Shown here in pieces: positions 37,218 through 49,507 of a DNA stretch of 64,000 bases (positions are counted from its first letter, which is position 1; every line of letters starts with the position of its first letter). The DNA comes from Atherinomorus stipes (taxonomy: Eukaryota > Chordata > Actinopteri > Atheriniformes > Atherinidae): NCBI GenBank assembly GCA_023101725.1, contig JALJCO010013382.1, positions 139,501 to 203,500 on the forward strand. The letters are read 5' to 3'. A program made the translations under genes and the position numbers. Below the pieces are notes generated by a model that made no database searches, had not been told where the DNA came from, and was given only the letters and a program-made list of their open reading frames with translations.

Positions 37218-37758
37218 TTAAAGGGGAAGTTAGGTTTTTTTTTCAATCTGGACCTATTTTCTATATGTTCCTTTACTCACCCAGACAGTTTTGGTGCAAC
37301 TTGAACTCCTTCAGGAGATATTTAGATCCACTCAAGATCAGCTTATGTCCAATATAATGGAAGTGATGGGGCAACTGTGCGCAGCCTCTAAATGAGGCAT
37401 TATCTGCCACAAACTCCTTCATTTCACCAATGTTTTGTTACGAAACATTAGTCGGACTCCCTGTGAGCTCGGAGCGACTTTTTTGTGGGGATTCGTCCTT
37501 ATTTACAGCATTCACAGAAAAAGGAGATAAAGGGAGAAAAAGGAAAAGGAGAATCACAAAAAAGAGGAAAAAAGAAGGAGGGAGGGGTTGCCTTAGAGGC
37601 TGCCGTGTGCCCCATCACTTCATTATTGGACACGCTGATCTGGAGTGGATCTAAATATCTCCCGAAGGAATTCAAGTTGCACAAAACTGTTGGTGAGTAA
37701 ATGAACAATTTCATGCTAGAAAATAGGTCAGATTGAAAGGAACTGACTTCCCCTTTAA
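37218..37758. mobile_element. TTAA-flanked foldback element, family B
   Basis: Both ends carry TTAA outside an AGGGGAAGT...ACTTCCCCT terminus. Beyond this the arms remain inverted copies for about 140 bp (left to about 37362; right from about 37605), including TTTACTCACC, GTGCAACTTGAA and GATATTTAGATCCACTC. 533 bp between the TTAAs, no transposase. TTAA duplication fits piggyBac or Kolobok machinery. Confidence 0.8.
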
Positions 37759-37905
37759 CAGGCTTATTTGCATTAAATGTTTCTTTAGCTTTTTCTTGAA
37801 ATTAAATTTTTGCTGGTGTCTTTATGTAATTAGGCACTGAATTCCATCCTGTAATAGTTCAATACTGTATTGGTATACAGTCCCTAATGCAATACTGTAA
37901 AGAAA
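37759..37905 (-). mobile_element. Antisense LINE-type tail, right half
   Basis: TTTCTTTAGCTTTTTCTTG, GGCACTGAATTCCATCC and ATACAGTCCCTAATGCAA resemble the upstream part of the same antisense retroelement as 36985-37217. Confidence 0.4.
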
Positions 37906-37994
37906 AAGGCAGTTGTCATGTGATGCTCTGGGCTGGAAAAAAAGGTTTGGAATGTGGTGTATCAGCTCCATGCAAGGCAATAACAACTCCAGAA

Positions 37995-38080
37995 AGGTGC
38001 AGAATGAATATCAGTGTGCCATCAAAATTGTTCAGAAACACAGACTTTAATGGTCAGAAAATCTTTGTGGTGTTGCTTTA
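37995..38080 (-). mobile_element. TTAA MITE family A, end fragment
   Basis: GTGTGCCATCAAAATTG, TTCAGAAACACAGAC and AATGGTCAGAAAATC, ending GTTGCTTTAA, match one terminus of family A in reverse orientation. Confidence 0.6.
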
Positions 38081-38352
38081 AAATAAACCAAGCTTGGTCA
38101 AAGTTGTTCACACGACAAATGATAAAATAACAATGAAGAAAAAAACAGGGGAAACTGCTGGGAACATACATTTGGTCAACATGAAAGGAAGGCCAAGAAA
38201 AAGACATGCATATTTAACCAGAATTTTACTGGTTTTCTACCTGGTTTCGGTCAAATTTAAAGATGAGTGATGTAAGCCAGACTTACAGAAATCAAGACAT
38301 AAGGTTGTTAATGCATGAATCACAGTCTCCATATGTTTAGGGGAAAAAGGGA

Positions 38353-38640
38353 AGGGCTGGGCGATATGGACCAAAAATCATTTCCCAATATATTAGGCTG
38401 AATGTTGATATACCATAAGTTTAGTGATATTTTTATGGCAAAGTGAGAGTAAGTGTTTAATCACCATCAAAACCAAATACGATATGTCGCAAGTAGTTTT
38501 ATTTAAACTGGCCAGATGAAATAAATTACAATAATAAATTATGACAAATCCTAGTAAGGGCAGCATTTATATACATCATAAAGACAAAACAACCACTGAA
38601 CTGCGTATATTGATATATGCAATATGGTCCAATTCCATAG
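38353..38640. mobile_element. hAT-like GGGCGATATGG element, partial
   Basis: Left end AGGGCTGGGCGATATGGACC and, near 38605-38632, TTGATATATGCAATATGGTCC look like facing ends of a fish hAT-type MITE. The far end is ill-defined. Confidence 0.5.
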
Positions 38641-38649
38641 CTCATTTCT

Positions 38650-39130
38650 ATATCTCGTGCATTTACTCACCGGTAAAGTTTCTGCATCAGTTTGACTCCT
38701 TCGGAAGATATAACTTGAGTCGCCCTTCGGGGTACATCCAATAACGGCAGAGATAGGGCAGCCGCTATAGAAGACATTATCTGCAGTGAAACAGTTTAAG
38801 TAGAATGAACAAACAAATGAGTACTATTGTCCCGTGAGTCCAGATTTAGCTTTCCGTTAGTTATCAGGTAGTTCTACACACTTTTCGGGTACACCCTTCC
38901 GTAGTACAGCTGAGACAAGCAGCTCGCTACCCAGACAACAACAAAATCAGTTTGCGAAACTCTGAACTCACAGGACAATAGTACTCATTCGTTCATTCAT
39001 TCTACTTAAAACATTGATGAAATCAAGGAGTTTTATGGTAGATAATGCCTTATATAGTGGCTGCTTCGTCTCCGCCATTTTACAGGATAACCACCGTAGG
39101 GCGACTTGACAATATTGGGTCAAATGAGAC
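38650..39130. mobile_element. Foldback element related to family B
   Basis: Arms 38763-38850 and 38957-39061 are inverted copies (for example ATGAGTACTATTGTCC and GGACAATAGTACTCAT). Outer words TTGAGTCGCCCTTCGG and CCGTAGGGCGACTTGA also pair. Its left arm shares the TTTACTCACC...ACTCCTTC pattern with 37218-37758. Confidence 0.65.
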
Positions 39131-39502
39131 TTAAGAGTTTGAAAGAGTGAACAGTGTAATGCCACTATCAACCCCATCCTATCTCTTTAGTGTTTTTGAA
39201 TATCACCAGCGTCCAGTTATACCCGTTTACCGTTGACAACATACATGTAACTGGTACTGACTGGTGGCTAAGCTGCCATGCGGTTGTGTTGTGTGGAGCT
39301 CAGCTGAAGGGAGGAGAGTGAAGCTGTGGCTCAGGAAGCTTCACACAGGTGAGACAGACTGATACAGCTGCAGCTCGTTGGCATTCATCCTGCCTGTCTT
39401 TATCTGCAGTGGCGTGCTGAAAGCCCTGGAGGAAAAGGACGTGAGCTCAGGTATCCGACATGGGCTTGTTGGGTAGCTGAGGTACCACAGGTCGGTAACA
39501 AG
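39131..39502. other. Spacer, nothing recognised
   Basis: Short unassigned stretch between two repeats. Confidence 0.4.
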
Positions 39503-39870
39503 AGCCCCTTTCAGACTTGCACTGGAAAGCGGTAATATTGCGGACTCTGTCCTTTATAACGCTGCATTCAGACATGCGATCTGCTCTTTTACCTCAGAGA
39601 TGTCGCGGACATGTACCGGCTGGACCCCATGTCATAAGAGCAGAAATGTTGCGGTATGTCGTTTTGGCTGAATGCACAAGGAAATGTTCCGGACAGAGAT
39701 GATGGCAGAGAGTGGGGCTGTGCTGACTTTTCCGCAACATTTCCTGCTATCTGAAAGCACCCGGGACGCGATAAGTCCGCAACGAAGCGGCATGTCTGAA
39801 AAGACGAGTCTGTTTAAAGAGAGGATGAACTTTACCGCTCATGTTCCGCAATGCAAGTCTGAAAACGGCT
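39503..39870 (+). mobile_element. MITE family C, copy 1
   Basis: Left end AGCCCCTTTCAGACTTGCAC and right end TGCAAGTCTGAAAACGGCT are inverted copies. The body aligns along its whole length with 49853-50227 in the same orientation (GGAAAGCGGTAAT, CTCTTTTACCTCAGA, GGCTGAATG, AAATGTTCCG). No coding capacity. Target duplication not resolved. Confidence 0.8.
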
Positions 39871-40391
39871 AAAGTTGGATGGAAAAAGAGCACCTTAGAG
39901 AGGTAAAGTCTCTTATCGGTAAAGACGGGGAGAAATTGGGGGAAATGGGAAAGTTATGGAGTAATTTTAAGATAATAGATGATGAATGTAAAAAAACCTC
40001 AAAAACTACTAACATCTCCAAAAAGAGAGGGGGCAAAAATAGTGGATGCCTTTTTCCATTTCGTCCCCAGCCTTTAGTTGCCATGGAAAGCAGATTTGTG
40101 AGGTTTTCAGGTGCACGTCACCACGTCATGACTTCAATCTACAGAACAGCTCTGCATATCCCAGGCTAGTATGTAATGCCACATGGTGGTTACGTACCAT
40201 TGTTTTAAGCTCTGTCCATAAGTTAATGGTGAGAAATGGCTTTCTAACACCTGCTAACTCAATGCTCAGCTCCCCTATGATATCAACAGTTTCTTCTGTT
40301 TTGTGCTGATGATTTTCATTAATATCACTATAAACTCAGGCTCAACAAATTCAATCAAACATTTAAAACCTTCCACCAAACGAGTTGGAAG

Positions 40392-41290
40392 CTGGGGCCT
40401 CATTTATGAAGCTTGCTTACTCACAAAACAGGCCCTGAAAGTGGCGTAAGTGATTTTCCACGCAAAGTTTCTGATTTATAAAAACCTGATGGGAAAATGT
40501 ACGCACCTGTAAGCAAACTCTGAACCTCGCGCACGAACATTTTGGAGACGGGAAACTGGCGGCACCGCTGGTGAGATGATTAACTTAAGCCACGTTTATG
40601 TATTTAACCATCATATCAGACTTGAGACCCCCGTCTCAACCCCCGTCACTGGATTGAGCTGTACAATCCATAAGCCTCATTTAAGAGAACGACAGTACAG
40701 CTTCAGTTATACAGCGATGGCACTTATTGGTAGTTTAACTGTAACAAGGTGTGGAGGCTGATTGTAATTACTGAGTAAACGGTGACGCTCGTGCGTAATG
40801 CTTCACAATGGACGCGCTGCACTGCTGGAAGATTATGGAAGGAAGAGGATAAAGATGGAGAGAGTTTTTAGAAACCACAAATATTTCCTGGGCCATGATT
40901 ACCGACTGATGCCGATGGATTCCCCAGAGCAACCTTCCCAAACTGGGGATTTTTAGATCAGTTGTTGACCACGGCGCGCTCCGGTGTGCAGCGAGCCGTT
41001 GTGTTCATTCACTGCTGCAGCAACGTGCTGTCACTTCTGCTTATCTGTGATTCCACTGTGAAGTCCAAATGTAACGTTCTTTTGAGCCTCCACCTCACCA
41101 ACAAGCTCCTCCACTTCATTCTCCATCAAACTGCGTTTTCTCGTCTTCTCAGTTGCCACTATCAAGCTTTAAATGCTTCAGATCAGCTGGCTTATTTATA
41201 TGCAAAAATATCCATGAGGTGCTTTGCATTGACTCTTTATGGTAGAATGTGGGCGTGTAGGGGGCGGCATATGAGCCAAATTCACCTGTG
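40392..41290. mobile_element. Probable DNA element, GGGGCCTCATTTATG type
   Basis: The left part (GGGGCCTCATTTATGAAG, TACGCACCTGTAAGC, CGCGCACGAAC) is a pattern common in fish repeats. The right part (TTATATGCAAAAATATC, GTGGGCGTGTAGGG) likewise. Family and exact ends are unsure. Confidence 0.4.
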
Positions 41291-41386
41291 CAAGCTTCCA
41301 GGGAGAGCGGACTTCTTCCCAGGTCTTTGAGAAGAAGTCCACTATTTTAGGTTCACACCTAACTTACTTAACATCTTGCTTCATCT

Positions 41387-41413
41387 GGGGGGGGGGGGGG
41401 GGGGGGGGGGGGG
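41387..41413 (+). repeat. G27 homopolymer
   Basis: 27 consecutive G, the longest single-base G run in the window; length likely approximate. Confidence 0.9.
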
Positions 41414-41859
41414 AGCTACAGTAACTGTTGACAGCTGATACAGTATGTGGAAGGACCTGTTGGATGTTTTGTCATGGTAGATTTCTGCTATGTTAGCTTC
41501 ACTTGGCTGAATTTGCACTTGAATTTGATGTTCATTGATTCTCTTGAGGAGGTTTCGCACAGAACCTTTTGATGGTTGTTGTCATTGGCTCTGCATATTT
41601 CTGATATCTGTACTCCATTAGCATCAATCTCTAATGCACTTTGTACCAGAGCTTAGCAAAAGCGTAGCATTCATAGTTATTTCCTAGCGCTTTAAAAGCA
41701 GCCGCCTTTTGGTGCTTGTAACTTGCTTGTTAAAACAGGACAGCCGCATTCAGAGATGATAGTGACGTTAACTATTTGATTTCTTACAATTACATGACTA
41801 TTTTCAAATACAATAATTATTACCTATCCTTTATATCTAAAAGATAAATAGACTATGGC

Positions 41860-42955
41860 TATCCAATTACAATGATCCAATACACGGATCGGATATCGGC
41901 TCTGATATTGACTAATTAGCTGGATTGGATATCGGATGAAGAAGGTTGATCCAGCATTGTGATCCAGTCTTTTCTTTTTTAATCAATATCACACACAGCA
42001 GTACAGTTACGGAGATCTACATTAGTCAGTTCAGTTCTACTGTATGTTTACAACGGCAGTTACATCATCATGCAGAGAACAGTTATATATTTCTTAGTGT
42101 TGTATTACAATGAAGTAACTTTACTTTACTTAAGTTGCATTTTTTTATATTTGTACTTTACTCCTTCTATTTCTGACGACTTTTACTTCACCACATTTTC
42201 AGAAAAAGATCAATACTTTTACTCCGTTACATTTACCTGAGCATCCTCGCTACTTGTTACAAAATATGAAGGAATGTGATAGCCAACGGAAAATCTTTGT
42301 TTTGTTGTAGTGGGACTAGTAGCCAATGATGTTGGTGATACAGAACGCAAGACGTCATCATTGGTTTACCCCGTTGTGTGACGGGTGAAAGCAGCGGCCA
42401 GCAGGTAAATTTCAAATTAATGGTCGCATTATTGTGTCAGGAGTCTCAGTTATTTTCGTATATGGTTGGGTTTATGTAAGGAGGTACTGAAGCTCCTTTA
42501 TACTTTGCAAATTAAACAAAACTTAAAAACTAAATTAAACAGGAATAAAGAAAATGTTAAACTCAAATTTCTGATTGCGTTTTATTAACAGTACTTTTTA
42601 CTTTTGATACTGAAGTGCAGTAAATACTAGCTACTTTTTTTACTTTTACTTAAGTAATATTCTAGCAGGCAACTTTCCCGTTTACTTGAGTAATTTTCCA
42701 GCAAGGTACACTTACTTTTACTACCAAGTATGGCTTCTGTGTACTTAATACAACATTGATATTTCTTTTTGCTGCTTGTACATTATTTGTTAAATAATAT
42801 AAACTACATTTATATCTGTCATCAAGCCTGATGCCTTCACTCACGTGGCAAGGTATACGGTTCATTCAGTCAACAGTAGCATCAGATCAGTATCGGGTAT
42901 CGGCCAATACACTCAGCCTATCGTATCGGACTGGATCGGTGCATCTCTAACAGAG
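41860..42955. mobile_element. hAT-like GATATCGG element with a nested TTACTT-rich element
   Basis: Outer arms: ACGGATCGGATATCGG (41886) and GTATCGGGTATCGGCC to CGGACTGGATCGGTGC (42892-42940). The inner part (about 42095-42760) starts GTGTTGTATTACAATGAAG and ends GTACTTAATACAACATTG, inverted copies, with many TTTACTT words in both arms. The inner element looks inserted in the outer one. Confidence 0.6.
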
Positions 42956-44520
42956 ACGTGACTAAATTTTGCTTCAGTTCAGGCGTGGCCTCTGACTGCT
43001 GTTGCTGTCTGAGGTTTTAGCCTCAGAGAAAAGCTTCAGATGTTTATCACAGATCTGAAGATGCCCACAGTCACAGGAGAGGCAGACACACAATGTGACT
43101 TTTTAAAAATGTATTCAAGCAAAACAAGAAAAGCTTTTTATTGTAGATACCAAACTGAAACTTGGAGATTATATGATCAGTATCTGATCTCACTCCTTAA
43201 AAACAGTTCTTGATTTACTGTTGAGTGATTATCATGGGGATGTTGCAGGCGAGGCGATGAGAGATATTAGCAGGAAAGGCCCTTTGAGGTTGGTTTTTTT
43301 ATCTTTTATTTTTTCACTTTAGGCAAAATAATTCTCATTCAAGTGCATGCTGCCTTCTATTCTCTTTAGATACACCACTGATTACTCAGAGATAAAAACA
43401 TTCTCTCTTTACCTGTTGTACAAGTTAAATCGAGAAAGATTCCTCTTTTTTTGTGGTAGCCCTTTAAACTCTCCTCCACACCCTTGCATAATCTTTGCAA
43501 CTTTCCTAAACTGAAAATCTCCCATTTCCAACCAGCTCACACCACAAATAAGCAGCTGTCAGAGGTGAGAAAGGTCTGCCTCTCTCCTTACCCACCTATT
43601 TCCATTTGTTACACAACTGTTTGTGGCCGTGGCTGTAAATGACTTCCTGAAAAGACTCCCCTGCTCTCATCTTTATTTTTTAAACAACTCGTGCCTCCCA
43701 ACTCTCTCTGACGACCGGTGTTTCACCTCACTCTGGGGCGCGCAAGTTTGCATCACTTCTAAACACTGAGACAACACAAATTGCTTCTTTTGCAAGCGTA
43801 ACTCAGCCCGCGGGCCCGAGTGGAGGGCTGGTTGTATCAGAGCGTCTCCCGTGTGGGGGAATCTGGGGGTCAAGGAGGAGGGAGAGGAAGACGAGGCTGA
43901 AGAACGACACAGATGTGCAAGACAGAGGGGAACTCTGGGTAGTTGGCAAACAAAAGCAGGAAGAAGTGGGGGGGGGGGGGGTGGAGGAGAGGGGGACGAC
44001 TGGATGGCCATGACGGAGACAGACAGAAATAAAATGCCAGTGGTGGAAAGGAGAGAATCCATGACAGGGGTTTTCCGGAGAGACGAGATCCTTTTTTAAA
44101 CCTGACACTCGGTCTGTGTGCATCTGAGGTCGTGGAGCAGTTTTGTCGTGGGTGAAAGTGAGGCGTCGTGACTGGCTTTTGGGATAACAACTCCATATAA
44201 ATGCAGTCCATTTACCATGTGCAGGGGAAGATTACAGCCAAGCTTCAGCAGAATAGGCCCCTGCGGAGGGAATCCATCTGTTTATGAGCTATTACGGTTT
44301 GTTTTCGGTGGCGCTGAAGCCGTGTTTTGCCTGTATCCACACAGAAGAGTTTATCTGAGCACATTTTTACCACTTGTTTTTATGGAGAAAACAATGAAGT
44401 CATGTAAGGATTAAGAGTTATATGCTCACACAGGCTGTTGGAGATAGAGAAGAATCACAGACATGATTACAACACTGACTTGGCACACATAAGAAAACTG
44501 CAATTTGCAAAGAGAATTAG
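42956..44520. other. Spacer with a G15 run
   Basis: A run of about 15 G at 43967-43981 within purine-rich DNA gives long chance frames on the other strand. No exon recognised. Confidence 0.45.
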
Positions 44521-45140
44521 ACAGCCAAACACTTTCAGCCTCAAATGAGCATTTAATACTAAAATGCAGAGGCTAAAAATGACTTGAAGCGTCTTAATTG
44601 TGCCACCCTTCCCTCATCAGACCCCTAAAATAAGCTCAAGGGGAAAAAATGCATCCAACAAGCAAACCTTTGTTGATGTGAGCATCATCACATTAATTAA
44701 ATGCTTCATGTTGGCTTTTAGAAACTGAGCACATGCCACTGACAGGAGGAGCGGTTGCATGGCCACACACAATAAGAGAAAGCTATAAATTTAAGGGTTC
44801 GACTCAAATGGGTCACCCTTTCTTCACAGCTAAAAGAAATAGCTTTTTCTTTTTTCAAAGCCACGTTTGGCACCGGGAGGTCACGCCAAGCTGTCACGCT
44901 GCCGCGAACACCATTCCCAACCTGATCATCACAATGTTTTAGCTCCTTCCATTAAAATGACAAAATGAGTAAATGTTTGGGCCCCTCTGAGTAATGCAGA
45001 TCTTTATATAATAGCGCGTCTGTAATAAATATGTCAGCATGTCCTGGTCATTAATTATCGCCCCCTTGGCACAGTCCGTGTTTTTAAAGGCCACAGCTCA
45101 GAGGAGAAATGCATTATCTCTCCAACTCTGACCGAAATCT
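44521..45140. promoter_or_regulatory. Candidate conserved noncoding element
   Basis: Repeat-free and rich in homeobox-type sites (ATTAATTAAA at 44694, TCATTAATTATCG at 45050) with the mixed composition usual of fish intronic enhancers. This rests on appearance only; alignment is needed. Confidence 0.3.
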
Positions 45141-46929
45141 CAGGGACGGGACGGGAAGGGATGAGCTGGACGGACAAATATAAGATAAATACAACACATA
45201 TAATACATGAAATTGTTGTGATTCCTACAATAATTCAACATAATTTTCCTTGGATCATGTTGGAGAAACTGAGCGGCTGATACTGACACTTGGACAGTGC
45301 CAACAAGCTGTTCATCTGCCTGTCTGACAGAAAAGGGGTGAAAAAAAAACAGTAAACAGATGGTAAAAGAGAAAAGGCAAGAATGTTTTGCATGTAAAAT
45401 TCAAAACAACCGACTGGAAGGCTGTCAGAGAAGAAACGAATCCAAGACGTAAATTAACATCTGTGGTCCAAGCACAAAGAAAAGCAGCTTATAGCAAAAC
45501 GTTTTCATGTTTTCTATAATTATTTTACTTTATTACACTAAAAAGAACAATGTCCAAACCTACGCTAATTTAGCTGGTAATTCACCGTGAAATAAAGTCA
45601 TATCAGCATGATGCACTCTTCTTTCCATTAATTTACCAACTGCTCAAAAACAAAACAGTGTTCCTACATTGCTTTTTTACTTCTGTAAAATTACTTTCAG
45701 TCTCAACACCCCCACACATCCTCTTGTCTCATGAAGAATGAGTCTAATTTAGTGCCACCTCCAACCGAAGGAGAAAATAATTGCTTTCCACTGGCTTCAG
45801 TAGTTGATGCAGATACCTTCTCCTCACTTTCACCTTCTTGCATGAAACTGGATATTTTCAAATGCTACTGAGTGGTGTCATGTAATTTTTCTGAGCTTCT
45901 AGAAATCTGGGAATTTCTAGTATCTTATTTTGTTAACATTTACAGTAGCTTTTTATTTACAAAAAGGCTCTATTTCCACTCACTGAAAACCTTTTCAAAA
46001 CTATTTACAGTAGCATATAAACAAGACTGCATCGTCACTATTTCTTCACTTGAGGATATTTATCGTCACTTTTTTTTATCACTTAAAGGTGATAGCTACG
46101 TTTTCATCAAAACAATAATTTCTTAAAAAATAATGCATCCATAGTTGTGCATCTAAAGTTGTGCAGAATAAGAGTATTAATTTTACCCCCTCCCCAAAAA
46201 GCATATAAATAATTGTTGTATCAATTTTGACAGGTCTGCAAAGTTAATGTTTACATCTGATTACAATGCCAATGTCAGGATTCTTTACCGTTAGCATTAC
46301 CTCTGGAGCTGCTAGCTTGATTGCTATGTATAGAAATAGCATCTTTCTTGCCTTATGATTCTCAAATTTAAGCGGACAAATAACAAAGCAGGATGAGGGT
46401 GAAGGTAGCAGAGAGGGTGAAAAGCCTTGGTTTCCACTTTCCCTCCTGGACAAAAAAGTTAAACATTTGCTAATGCTAATTAACGGTTAGCTATCTCTGT
46501 AACATTGCTAATGCTAATTAAGTAAATGGGTGTTAGTGCACCACCTACTGGCTGGGAGGAATTAAACTTTTTGCTATCACTTAAGTTTCTAAATTTATGG
46601 TTAAAGCTTTTGAGAACATGCAACTTAACAAGGTTATTATGTTTACTTAGCTTAGCTAGCGAAGATGTCTTATTATCTTATCTTATCCTAACCTACTTAA
46701 TGTGCAACAACAGGCCTTTGAGAGTTGAATAAATGCTTTCAGCTAATCACAACCATCTCAATAGCATTTTAGCTATGCTAATTGTTCCCACCAAGTGGGC
46801 ATGGTTCTGAGTGAAGTTGTATTATCTTTCATTTTAAGTGTGATGAGTTTTCTCTATGAAATAGAAATAAAAAATAAGATTGAAAAAATAAATCAAGAAT
46901 GTTTGATTTCCCCACACCATCATTTACTT
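45141..46929. other. Spacer, nothing recognised
   Basis: Repeated TTGCTAATGCTAATTA words at about 46470-46520 only. Confidence 0.45.
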
Positions 46930-46938
46930 TTTGTTGTT

Positions 46939-46969
<31 letters not shown>

Positions 46970-47415
46970 GGTTTTTTTTTATTTTTTTTATTAAGTGTTT
47001 GAGATTTAATATTTATATTAATTGTATTATAATAATTTTATATATTTTATTTAAAATATAAAAAGATAAATAGTAGATATAGTAAAATAATAATATTTTA
47101 TAATTTTTTTTTATTAATTAAGAGAAAAAATGATATATGGATAAAGAATGAAAAAATAAAATACAAGCAAAATAAATGTATTTTATTAAAAATCTTTTAA
47201 TATTTTTTAAAATTAGAAATTAAGGAAAATTTTAATTTTGTATATGTAAAATGTATAAATGAAAAAATAAAAAATATAAAAAATGAAAAAAAAAATAATA
47301 TTTATTATATATAGAATAAATTTAATATTTTCTTTTTTTTTTAGATATTAATAGAAGATATTTTTATTAATATGTATATAAATAATATGTATATATTTTT
47401 AAAAAAAATTAAAGC
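46930..47415. repeat. Extreme AT low-complexity block
   Basis: Starts with about 40 nearly unbroken T, then about 440 bp almost without G or C. The edges are abrupt; 47417 begins a normal MITE. May be true AT-rich satellite-like DNA or a poor consensus. Confidence 0.7.
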
Positions 47416-47416
47416 C

Positions 47417-47898
47417 TTAAAGACACACAATGTAACTTTTAGACCTTAAAAATCTGTGTTTCTGACTCGTTTTGATGTCACACCAACATTCATTATGCGC
47501 ATTTTCGAGCCGTCAGTGCCCAGAGGCGTCCCGGGGCTCAGAAACAGCAGTATGTAAGATTCCCATCCGGGACGCAACTGTGACGTTGCAGCCAACTATT
47601 GGTTGCAGCACCGTGTCACTCACTAGCAACTGGATGTAAACCAGGTATCAACATCGCGGGTGTTTTGATCGCGCATCATGTCGAATTCGGTAAAGAAACG
47701 CAAGGAAACATCACTGGAGGAAGAGAGGAAAAGAAACAGAGACAGAGGAAGGGACAGAACAAGAGTCAAGATAAGACTGTCTCTGACTGGCTGGAGGGAA
47801 TCACAGTGCAGGTACGATACAAGATGGATGCTAGTTTAGCCACAGATAGGGGGCGCGTCACTGAGAAAACTGCTGAAAGTTCCGTTGTGTGTCTTTAA
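47417..47898 (+). mobile_element. TTAA MITE family A, fullest copy
   Basis: 482 bp from TTAAAGACACACAATGTAAC to TTCCGTTGTGTGTCTTTAA, TIRs about 24 bp with few mismatches, TTAA at both outer edges. The 99-codon plus-strand frame (47599-47898) shares short stretches (HHVEF, KETQGNITG) with the minus frame in copy 1, but both follow from shared DNA and give no known domain. Confidence 0.85.
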
Positions 47899-49148
47899 CT
47901 GTGGAATTGAGTGATCAGGGAAGTTTTACCAGTCACATGTATTGTAGGCCTACTAGAAAAATTTAAAAAATGCCGTATTTCAGCAAACTGAGCTTATTTT
48001 TGGAGAACATGCAGAGTAAGTTCTTGGTGCATTAGTAATGACTGGCCACGATTTATCAGAGGGCTTCGTACATAAAGACATTGCCTCTGATTTGTCATAC
48101 GCTGCTTTCATCTCCTGATGAGGAGCAGGATTAGCTCTGAAAAGCAAAATGTTTTGTCCTCAAAGTGGAGTCTCAAAGTGTACCTGAATTACAGTGCATG
48201 CACTCAATGGAAACATATGCATATTGCAAATGTACTTTTTTTAAAATTAAAGAAGTATCACTTTTACTTTTTGAAAAAGTGTAATGGAAACACAGCTACA
48301 GTCACTTCCTTATTACAGCGATCTAAATACTTACACAATGCTTCATGGTAATAAAATAATAAATCTTTGTGAGTCCCTGTAATCTTTGAAGACTCCTTAA
48401 AAGCTGCTGCAGATTATTACAAATCTTTTTTGGTGATGAACAAATGTGAATAAAGAGTTTTCAACCTCATCATTTGGCTCTGTTTCTACACAGAAACGGC
48501 CGTCTGAGTGTTAATTAAAAGCTGCACTTAACTCAATCTGCTGCTCAAGTAGTCCCAGTCAGTTCATCTGGGAGTAATCAGTTTGTCTAATTATTTGCCC
48601 CCCTATGCATAGTTAGCAGTTTTCTGTTTGTTTTGTAACTAATTACAGTGGAAAATAAGTTTGCGGTCACAAGACTGAGAAGATTTCCTCTTCTTTGAAT
48701 AAATGTCTGTTTCCCAGTGACTTTCCCATCAAGGATGTGCCACTGCAGTCTATGCTGAGCTACATCAGCTCACTTCCCTCTACACTAGTGCGCATTAGCA
48801 CCTATTGTGTGATTAGAAATCTGACCAAAGACCAGCTCTCTGTCAGATCTCCAACTATGAACTGTCAGCTAACCACTGCACCATCCTCCAGTTCTGGCCC
48901 CCCGTTAAACTAGTAACTTTTGATGCCTCCAGCAAATGGCATCACATAATGAGCCGTTGGTTTGCTGCTGCCAGACAAATAATGTGTTCTGTTGGCAGCC
49001 ATTAAATATTATGAGATTAAATGAGTTTTTAAGTACTGAAAGAAGATACGGTATGGAAATCTATTTTATTGTTGCATGATGGAGTTTTTACTGGTCTAGT
49101 GTGCTGCAGGTTTGGAAATATTTGTTCTAGCTAAGTTAAAATGTTGTA
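47899..49148. other. Spacer, nothing recognised
   Basis: No repeat end or exon assigned. Confidence 0.45.
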
Positions 49149-49507
49149 ATTACTGTGAATGCGTTCAACGCATTCACAATGTTGAGTTCCTGTTTCTCTT
49201 TATTGCAACAAACTCCCAGAAAGTCTCAGATCAGCTGAAATACTTAGTTTATTTAAAAACCAAGTTGAAGACCCACCTGTTCTCAGTTGCATTTACGTAG
49301 ATTTTATTCAAAAGTTAAAATCCGCACATCTCTATAGTCTCTCTTTTTAATCTTAGATGTTTTTAATTTTGAATCATGCTTCTATTTTTTTTATTCTTTT
49401 TTTTTCCCCTTTTGCTTTTAATGTTTTATGTAAAGCACTTTGAATTGTTCTGTACATGAAATGTGCTATACAAATAAACTTGCCTTGCCTTGCCTATTAC
49501 TGTGAAT
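49149..49507 (+). mobile_element. 5'-truncated L2-like LINE with 12-bp target duplication
   Basis: Element 49161-49495 is flanked by ATTACTGTGAAT on both sides (49149-49160 and 49496-49507). It encodes the last residues of a LINE ORF (QKVSDQLKYLVYLKTKLKTH), then a 3' UTR and the tail ACAAATAAACTTGCCTTGCC. It defines the tail type seen at 5890-6098 and 8834-8884. A 23-bp near-palindrome (49155-49177) spans the left junction. Confidence 0.85.

Noticed and set aside
43673..44211. Overlapping proline/serine-rich minus-strand frames
   Set aside because: They arise from a purine-rich, G-run-containing tract read on the other strand; no splice sites, no domain.
47599..47898. 99-codon frame in the MITE at 47417, sharing short peptides with a frame at 2752-2952
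   Set aside because: The likeness follows from shared repeat DNA; other copies break the frame and no domain is seen.
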